Assembly (NCBI GenBank): GCA_017482005.1
Contig: JAFUOI010000012.1
Location: forward strand, 1-29,309
Direction of reading: 5' to 3'
Length of the DNA: 29,309 nt
From: Lachnospiraceae bacterium
Lineage (GTDB): Bacteria; Bacillota_A; Clostridia; Lachnospirales; Lachnospiraceae
Shown here: positions 25,188 to 29,309 of the stretch, in pieces
Position numbering within the stretch: the stretch's first letter is position 1
Layout: each line of letters opens with the position of its first letter
Translations under genes and position numbers: made by a program
The notes under the pieces: model-generated
What the model saw: the letters and a program-made list of their open reading frames with translations, nothing else
Told to the model about the DNA's origin: nothing
Databases searched by the model: none

Positions 25188-26594
25188 ATGTTAGATTCCA
25201 TCAACAAAGTACTGGTAGCGATCGATGACTTCGTATGGGGAATTCCGCTTATCGTACTGATTCTTGTAACCGGTATCATCTTAACCGTGAGATTAAGAGG
25301 TATCCAATTCACAAAATTACCACTTGCAGTCAAATATATGTTTGCAAATGACAAAGAGGGAGACGAGGGAGAAGTATCCAGTTTTGCTGCTCTTTGTACT
25401 GCGCTTTCTGCGACCATCGGAACCGGTAATATCGTCGGGGTTGCGACAGCGATTGTAGCCGGAGGACCGGGAGCACTTTTCTGGATGTGGGTTGCAGCCC
25501 TTTTCGGTACAGCGACAAAGTTTGCAGAGTGTATGCTTGCTATTAAATATCGTGTGGTAGCAGAGGACGGACACATCGTTGGGGGACCTTTCTACAGTAT
25601 TGAAAACGGCATGGGGCCAAAATGGAAATGGCTTGCAAAATTATTCGCTTTCTTCGGAGTGGCAGCAGGTCTACTCGGTATCGGTACCTTCACACAGATC
25701 AATGGTATCACGAGTGCGGTACAGAACTTCTTTGATGTGGATAAGCAGTGGAAAGTAAGCCTTTTCGGTATGGACTATTCTTGGACTGTTATAATTTCCG
25801 GTCTGATTCTTACGTTCTTTGTAGCACTCGTTGTTATCGGTGGTATTAAGAGAATTTCGAAAGTAGCGGAAGTTATTGTTCCGTTTATGGCGATTACATA
25901 TGTCATTGCTGCACTTATTATTCTGGTTCTTAATTATCAGAAAATTCCGGGTGCTTTCGTAGAGATCGTGGAAAGCGCATTCGGACTTCGTGCAGCGGCC
26001 GGAGGAGCATTGGGTGCGGTTATGATTGCGATGCAGAAAGGTATTGCCCGCGGTATCTTTTCAAACGAAGCAGGACTTGGTAGTGCACCGATTGCAGCTG
26101 CAGCCGTCCAGACAGATTCTCCGACCAAGCAGGGGCTTGTATCTATGCTTGGAACTGTTATTGATACACTGATTATTTGTACAATGACCGGACTTTCCAT
26201 TGTCATTACAGATGCATGGGATATGGGACTGGAAGGTGTTGCAGTTACATCCAAAGCATTTGAACTCGGACTTCCGTTCCCGACGAAAGTATCTGCATTT
26301 CTTCTTATGCTTTGCCTTGTATTTTTTGCCTTCACAACAATCCTCGGATGGGATTACTACAGTGAGAAATGTTTAGAGTATTTGACAGGCGGTAACCAGA
26401 AGGCAGTAAAAGGATATCGTTGGTTATACATCTTAGCAGTATTCATCGGACCTTACATGACAGTAAGTGCTGTATGGACCATTGCAGATATCTTTAACGG
26501 TCTTATGGCACTTCCGAACCTTGTAGTACTTATCGTACTCAGCGGTGTTTGTGCGAAAGAGGCGAAAGGATATTTTGATACGCTGAAGAAATGA
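25188..26594 (+). CDS. Sodium:alanine/glycine symporter (AGCS family)
   Basis: This 468-residue polytopic membrane protein has about ten hydrophobic spans. It carries the AGCS hallmarks ALSATIGTGNIVGVATAIVAGGPGALFWMW near residues 69-98, GGPFYSIENGMG, and SNEAGLGSAPIAAAA in the second half. The family imports alanine or glycine with Na+ (or H+). The glycine riboswitch upstream makes glycine the likely substrate. ATG 25188 follows AAAGGAGATAGG; the frame stays open back to 24990 but that part is the riboswitch. A GU-rich terminator hairpin lies 16 bases after the stop. Its divergent neighbour is the PurF-like gene, and glycine is the next substrate in purine synthesis. Confidence 0.95.
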   Translation: MLDSINKVLVAIDDFVWGIPLIVLILVTGIILTVRLRGIQFTKLPLAVKYMFANDKEGDEGEVSSFAALCTALSATIGTGNIVGVATAIVAGGPGALFWMWVAALFGTATKFAECMLAIKYRVVAEDGHIVGGPFYSIENGMGPKWKWLAKLFAFFGVAAGLLGIGTFTQINGITSAVQNFFDVDKQWKVSLFGMDYSWTVIISGLILTFFVALVVIGGIKRISKVAEVIVPFMAITYVIAALIILVLNYQKIPGAFVEIVESAFGLRAAAGGALGAVMIAMQKGIARGIFSNEAGLGSAPIAAAAVQTDSPTKQGLVSMLGTVIDTLIICTMTGLSIVITDAWDMGLEGVAVTSKAFELGLPFPTKVSAFLLMLCLVFFAFTTILGWDYYSEKCLEYLTGGNQKAVKGYRWLYILAVFIGPYMTVSAVWTIADIFNGLMALPNLVVLIVLSGVCAKEAKGYFDTLKK

Positions 26595-26609
26595 TTTAAG
26601 CTATTTATT

Positions 26610-26668
26610 AGGGAGTGTTGCAAAATAAGTGGTTTCATAACCATCTATATGGCGATGCTCCCTTTTTT
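26610..26668 (+). terminator. Intrinsic terminator of the symporter gene
   Basis: A 12-bp stem with several G-U pairs (AGGGAGTGTTGC 26610-26621, GGCGATGCTCCCT ending 26663) is topped by an inner TGGTT-TCAT-AACCA hairpin and followed by TTTTTT. GGGAGTGTTGCAAAA also resembles the tips of some insertion sequences, so an IS-end remnant reused as terminator is possible. Confidence 0.7.
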
Positions 26669-26670
26669 AT

Positions 26671-26699
26671 TTGACAATATGACGAAGTCTTCCGATATT
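26671..26699 (+). promoter_or_regulatory. Possible promoter of a small RNA
   Basis: A perfect TTGACA (26671-26676), 17 bp and GATATT (26694-26699, four of six matches) stand right after the symporter terminator, with a terminator hairpin but no gene downstream. Confidence 0.4.
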
Positions 26700-26705
26700 G
26701 GGTAC

Positions 26706-26834
26706 CTGGCGAAAAAACAATTCTCCGGATCCGATATTTGCGTTGTTTCGATATGATTTTTTGTAGTTTTGGGTATATGTATCAAATGTTCCTTTTCAGA
26801 CCCTCAAATCTCGTCATTTGGTGGGTCTTTTTTG
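26706..26834 (+). ncRNA. Candidate small RNA of about 130 nt in a gene-free gap
   Basis: This interval lies between the possible promoter at 26671-26699 and a clear intrinsic terminator at 26798-26834. It contains no frame with a ribosome site and carries two TTGGGTA motifs. A transcript here is inferred from the flanking signals only. The rest of the gap (26835-26993) is AT-rich and holds further TTGGGT/ACCCAA motifs in both orientations but no gene I can support. Confidence 0.3.
26798..26834 (+). terminator. Intrinsic terminator in the gap after the symporter
   Basis: AGACCC-T-CAAA (26798-26808) pairs with TTTGGTGGGTCT (26817-26828) with a one-base bulge, followed by TTTTTT. It is too far from the symporter, which has its own terminator, and so implies another transcript. 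Confidence 0.65.
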
Positions 26835-26993
26835 TCACTTTTTTGACATGTACCCAAAATTCTGATTTATGTTTATATTTATGTATATCTTTGGGTTTTG
26901 GTGCTAGATTTTTCTGAGAATACCCAAAATATATAGGGGTTGGGTGCTACGGAAATAAAAAACTCTTTTTGAGCTTAGTGGACATGATTTCAT

Positions 26994-27038
26994 AAAAAAG
27001 GGGTATTTGTATGAATTTAAAAAATCATACAAATACCC
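26994..27038 (-). terminator. Intrinsic terminator of the small membrane protein gene
   Basis: A perfect 14-bp stem (GGGTATTTGTATGA 27001-27014 and its complement 27025-27038) is followed, on the minus strand, by CTTTTTTATG. It lies 17 bases past the stop of the minus-strand gene ending at 27056. Confidence 0.85.
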
Positions 27039-27055
27039 TATTAAAAATTTATGTT

Positions 27056-27361
27056 TCAGACCCCTCCGGTAATATCCACATGGATGATAATAAGGAAGAA
27101 CAGAAAAGCAATCGAAACAATCGGCGCAATGCAGTTAAAGACGATGGCAGGAATCTTTTTGTTCTTAATCGAAACGATAATTGAAATCAGCCACAAAATC
27201 GGATGTATCGGAATAAGATATAGCAGCAAAGGAAGTCCTGACAATGGAGTCGGGTAGGAGGGAATCGAACCGGTTCCGAATAAAAACCAAACAAACGCTG
27301 CCGATACTAATAATATCCATCTTACAATACAGTCCCATTTATATATGTTATACATTACCAT
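27056..27361 (-). CDS. Small multi-span membrane protein, unknown function
   Basis: This 101-residue hydrophobic protein has three predicted membrane segments (about residues 10-32, 42-67 and 72-96), with a PSYPTPLSGLP loop between the first two and a Lys-rich KNKK turn between the second and third. No family is recognised. ATG 27361 is preferred over the in-frame GTG 27370, because GAGGTG, which includes that GTG, is the ribosome site of the ATG at a 6-base gap. It has its own consensus-like promoter at 27382-27410 and a terminator at 26994-27038, so it is a single-gene unit downstream of the RsiV-like gene and could also receive read-through from it. Confidence 0.7.
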   Translation of the reverse strand: MVMYNIYKWDCIVRWILLVSAAFVWFLFGTGSIPSYPTPLSGLPLLLYLIPIHPILWLISIIVSIKNKKIPAIVFNCIAPIVSIAFLFFLIIIHVDITGGV

Positions 27362-27381
27362 ATTTATCACCTCTGCGCCTA

Positions 27382-27410
27382 ATTATAGCAGAGGATAAGA
27401 GGGGATTCAA
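27382..27410 (-). promoter_or_regulatory. Promoter of the small membrane protein gene
   Basis: On the minus strand, TTGAAT (27405-27410), 17 bp and perfect TATAAT (27382-27387) lie 20 bases before ATG 27361. It fits entirely in the 55-bp gap after the RsiV-like gene. Confidence 0.7.
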
Positions 27411-27416
27411 CGAAGA

Positions 27417-28373
27417 TTATTTTCTGATATCTTTCACAATTTCTTCCGGAATTTCAAAGGTACATACTCCCATGTACATCGGAGCCACGTCACCCTCATT
27501 AAAACTGATTACAATATTTCCTGCGTCATTTAAGAAAAATTCCGTCTCGCCGGTGATGGATGTAAAGTTAAATTCAGGCATCATCGGGTCATCAAGCCAG
27601 TAAATTTTGTTTTCGTCTGCGGCCATCTGATCTCTCATTTGAGCTATAATATTTTCGCTGATCGGAGTGATATAATCGGCGCCGTCTGTAAACAATTCCT
27701 TGAGTGCAAGTCTTTCGCCGGTTGCGAGGTCGATGGTATAGTAGTAGTTCCATTCCACGCCGCTGGCCGCTGCCTCATAGCAAATCAGTTTCAGTGTAAA
27801 ATAGCGTTCATTGGACTGAATGGTCTCATGGTTAATGACAAGTTCCTGATATCCTTCTGCTTCCATGTTAGTCTTAAACTCATCAATGTATTTTTGAGTC
27901 AGGGTTTCAATTTCTGCGTTGATGTCCGCTGTGGTTTCTTTTAATTTTTCCGAAACAGGCTGCGTAGTTCCCTCTGTAACCGATTCTGTTTCAGGAGAGA
28001 GTGTATCCTCTGCAATCGGTTCTGTTTCCGAAGGGAGAGGATCCGACACAACAACTTCCGGGACTTCCACATCTGCCAATTTGGTTTCGGTTTCTACTTT
28101 GTAATCACGGAAGGTGACAACGTCTACCAGTTTTCCGAGAACAGGGATGTCGCTGAGCACCTGGGCAGCCTGCATGGAAACATTGGGTACAGTAATAAAA
28201 AGTGCAATGGCGGCCGCAAACGGTACGGCAAATTTTATAATGTCTGCGGATTTTGCAGGAGATTTAAGGGTTTCTTTTTTTGTGTTTTCTATAGTTTTTT
28301 TCATCTGCATCACTTGCTCCTCTGTCATTTTTTCGTTCATATAGTTTTGTTTTAATTGATTCATATCTTTCAT
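27417..28373 (-). CDS. RsiV-like anti-sigma factor (DUF3298-type extracellular domain)
   Basis: This 318-residue single-span membrane protein has three parts. The N-terminal cytoplasmic region of about 45 residues would hold the sigma factor. The membrane segment is at about 46-63. The extracytoplasmic part has a Glu/Thr/Pro-rich linker (about 95-145) and a C-terminal domain (about 155-315) that resembles DUF3298/RsiV (YYTIDLATGERLALKELF, then AGNIVISFNEGDVAPMYMG). In B. subtilis RsiV this domain binds lysozyme and triggers proteolytic release of SigV. The gene lies 13 bp after the ECF sigma gene on the same strand, the normal order. AAAGGG precedes ATG 28373. The family call rests on pattern and context; lysozyme sensing is inference. 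Confidence 0.8.
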   Translation of the reverse strand: MKDMNQLKQNYMNEKMTEEQVMQMKKTIENTKKETLKSPAKSADIIKFAVPFAAAIALFITVPNVSMQAAQVLSDIPVLGKLVDVVTFRDYKVETETKLADVEVPEVVVSDPLPSETEPIAEDTLSPETESVTEGTTQPVSEKLKETTADINAEIETLTQKYIDEFKTNMEAEGYQELVINHETIQSNERYFTLKLICYEAAASGVEWNYYYTIDLATGERLALKELFTDGADYITPISENIIAQMRDQMAADENKIYWLDDPMMPEFNFTSITGETEFFLNDAGNIVISFNEGDVAPMYMGVCTFEIPEEIVKDIRK

Positions 28374-28386
28374 ATTTTTACCCTTT

Positions 28387-28875
28387 CTATGGATTAAGCT
28401 GAAGCCGCAATTTATCTAAGCTGCGGTACAGACGACTTTTTACAGTGTTTTCTTTCTCATTTAATACCTGTGCGATTTCAGAAATTTTCATGTCTTCGAA
28501 ATATTTCAGTATGACTACTGATTTGTCTTTTGGTTCCAACCGGTCAAGAGCAACCTGCAAATCAAAGTTTTCATAGGTATCTTCGTGTCCTGTTTCCGGA
28601 GCCATGTCCTGCGGAACAAATAGTAAGTTTTTGTTAGTTTTACAAAAACGGAAAACTTCATTGAGCATAATGCGGTATAGCCAGGTTTCGACAAGAGCTT
28701 CGTCTTTCAATTTTTTGCCGGACATGATAGCTCTGCAGGCTCCGTTTTGTACAATATCAAAGGCATCATCACTGTTGTGTGTGTAACTTTTGGCCAGCCT
28801 GTAATATTTGTCATAGTTTTTCAGAAGCGTCTGTTCAATCAAATCTTCTTTTTGCATTTTTTTCATCAATGACAT
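28387..28875 (-). CDS. ECF-type RNA polymerase sigma factor (SigV-like)
   Basis: This sigma factor of about 162 residues has region 2 (YYRLAKSYTHNSDDAFDIVQ, then TWLYRIMLNEVFRFCK) and region 4 (LDRLEPKDKSVVILKYFEDM, then ISEIAQVLNEKENTVKSRLY). It lacks regions 1 and 3, as ECF factors do. It pairs with the downstream RsiV-like anti-sigma. The start is uncertain: a full AGGAGGTG lies 14 bases before ATG 28875, slightly far. CTG at 28881 would have ideal spacing, and the GTG at 28890 overlaps the ribosome site. The ECF-type promoter at 28916-28944 indicates autoregulation. Confidence 0.9.
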   Translation of the reverse strand: MSLMKKMQKEDLIEQTLLKNYDKYYRLAKSYTHNSDDAFDIVQNGACRAIMSGKKLKDEALVETWLYRIMLNEVFRFCKTNKNLLFVPQDMAPETGHEDTYENFDLQVALDRLEPKDKSVVILKYFEDMKISEIAQVLNEKENTVKSRLYRSLDKLRLQLNP

Positions 28876-28915
28876 ATGCAGTAAAGTCACCTCCTCATCG
28901 GTTGCTTTTATATAT

Positions 28916-28944
28916 TAGACCTATCATAGCGTAAAAAAGTTTCA
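28916..28944 (-). promoter_or_regulatory. ECF-type autoregulatory promoter of the sigma/anti-sigma operon
   Basis: On the minus strand, TGAAAC followed by a T run (28939-28944), 17 bp and GGTCTA (28916-28921) match the TGAAAC / CGTC-type pattern recognised by SigV/M/W/X-group sigma factors. It stands 41 bases before ATG 28875. Confidence 0.72.
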
Positions 28945-29003
28945 TGAAAAACTTAATTTTTATTTTCGCAACTTCAGGTTGCAGTCCTGCACAAAGGAAA
29001 TGG

Positions 29004-29032
29004 TTGCTTTTGGCTGAGGTCTTATCTATAAT
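29004..29032 (+). promoter_or_regulatory. Predicted promoter of the truncated XRE gene
   Basis: TTGCTT (29004-29009), 17 bp and TATAAT (29027-29032) lie 46 bp before ATG 29079. Confidence 0.55.
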
Positions 29033-29078
29033 CGGAATTATGAGGGATTATTATGAAGGGTTTTAGGGAGGAAGAAAT

Positions 29079-29198
29079 ATGAGGAATTTTGCGGATAAAT
29101 TATACAGTCTTCGTACGCAGAGCGGATATTCCCAAGAGGCGTTGGCAGAGAAGGTCAATGTCAGCAGACATGGACCTGTTATAATAGGACTAAATTAA
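29079..29198 (+). pseudogene. XRE-family helix-turn-helix regulator, truncated after the first helices
   Basis: The frame starts normally with a good ribosome site (GGGAGGAAG) and reads MRNFADKLYSLRTQSGYSQE, then ALAEKVNVSR, the first three helices of a classic Cro/C1-type HTH domain. After that Arg, relatives continue QxVSKWE. Here the frame instead runs HGPVIIGLN and stops, 39 residues in all. The break falls at about 29168-29173, where the sequence changes to a palindromic block (29183-29243). I read this as a regulator gene interrupted by a mobile element. The promoter at 29004-29032 is intact. The other half of the gene should lie beyond the window on the far side of the insertion. Confidence 0.7.
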
Positions 29199-29249
29199 GA
29201 GAAACCCAACAAAATCAAGGGTTTGCACTGATTTAGTCCTATTTTTTTA
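29183..29249 (+). terminator. Hairpin with T tract at the insertion edge
   Basis: A perfect 13-bp outer stem (29183-29195 / 29231-29243) and inner 6-bp stem (AAACCC 29202-29207 / GGGTTT 29219-29224) are followed by TTTTTTT. On the plus strand it has the form of an intrinsic terminator, which would block read-through into the element. Confidence 0.65.
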
Positions 29250-29254
29250 TGCCA

Positions 29255-29309
29255 TTAGGTTAAGGTTAGGACAGCGCTGTTTACAATCAAAGACCTACAT
29301 TTCAAAAAG
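29255..29309 (-). CDS. Possible C-terminal end of a transposase, partial
   Basis: A minus-strand frame enters from the right edge and ends at TAA 29255-29257, giving the last 17 residues FLKCRSLIVNSAVLTLT. It is far too short to name. A transposase is suggested only by the palindromic element tip just beyond its stop and by the interrupted XRE gene. It may be a chance open frame. Confidence 0.25.
   Translation of the reverse strand, partial: FLKCRSLIVNSAVLTLT

Larger units (their letters stand above)
29173..29309. mobile_element. Probable left edge of an insertion sequence
   Basis: The edge is placed where the XRE reading frame loses its family pattern. It begins with a palindromic tip (AATAGGACTAAAT 29183-29195 with ATTTAGTCCTATT 29231-29243, plus inner AAACCC/GGGTTT), followed by a T run. 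A minus-strand open frame enters from the right edge and stops at 29255, as a transposase pointing toward this end would. The family is not identified and only 137 bases are visible. Confidence 0.5.

Noticed and set aside
26753..26923. A 55-codon plus-strand open frame in the gap after the symporter
   Set aside because: It has no ribosome site and runs straight through the terminator hairpin at 26798-26834; its composition is that of AT-rich noncoding DNA.

Overview
The window reads as a chromosomal segment of a motile low-to-mid G+C Gram-positive anaerobe of the class Clostridia, most likely a Lachnospiraceae member. This is inferred from codon use, AGGAGG-type ribosome sites, a YoaR/VanW-type cell-wall protein, an ECF sigma/RsiV-like pair, a singlet-looking glycine riboswitch and the run AIR-synthase-like / Lrp / aminotransferase / trmL / pth / mfd. 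No taxonomic search was possible.

Layout. 1-395: C-terminal end of a secreted protein with bacterial Ig-like (BIG2) repeats. 485-631: large palindromic structured repeat. 686-2402: D-2-hydroxyacid dehydrogenase and an orphan LytTR response regulator. 2733-4778: chemotaxis receptor with an unusual acidic N-terminal extension. 4853-6987 (minus): two-gene operon of a Tim44-like zinc-ribbon membrane protein and an SPFH/zinc-ribbon protein. 7019-7175: second type of palindromic repeat. 7172-8251 (minus): HD-GYP protein with a degenerate HD motif. 8376-8555: second copy of the first repeat type. 8737-12816: PfkB fructokinase, D-lyxose isomerase, B12-binding-type radical SAM protein and DEDDh exonuclease. 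12782-13378 (minus): small anchored TPR-like protein. 13415-22457: long co-directional run with a 35-residue membrane protein, VanW protein, AIR-synthase-like protein, Lrp regulator, aminotransferase, TrmL, Pth and Mfd, followed by DegV (22557-23426). 23480-24898 (minus): PurF-family protein without the N-terminal Cys nucleophile. 25054-26594: glycine riboswitch and AGCS amino-acid symporter. 26595-27055: gene-poor, AT-rich stretch with a possible small RNA. 27056-28875 (minus): small membrane protein, RsiV-like anti-sigma factor and ECF sigma factor with an ECF-type promoter. 29079-29309: XRE repressor gene cut off after its first helices by what looks like the edge of an insertion element.

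Functional links. D-lyxose isomerase (mannose/fructose or lyxose/xylulose interconversion) is translationally coupled to a fructokinase, suggesting a short route into fructose 6-phosphate. The glycine-sensing transporter lies back to back with a PurF-like gene, and glycine is consumed in the purine step right after PurF. The receptor, HD-GYP protein and LytTR regulator are signalling genes with no partner beside them. The sigma/anti-sigma pair looks like a lysozyme or cell-envelope stress circuit.

The most unusual signal is the pair of elements at 485-631 and 8376-8555. They share short conserved core sequences (GTCGGYACTTAG and CTTAGTA..CCGCTACG), while their three stems differ in sequence but stay base-paired. 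That is the pattern expected of a conserved RNA or single-stranded DNA fold.
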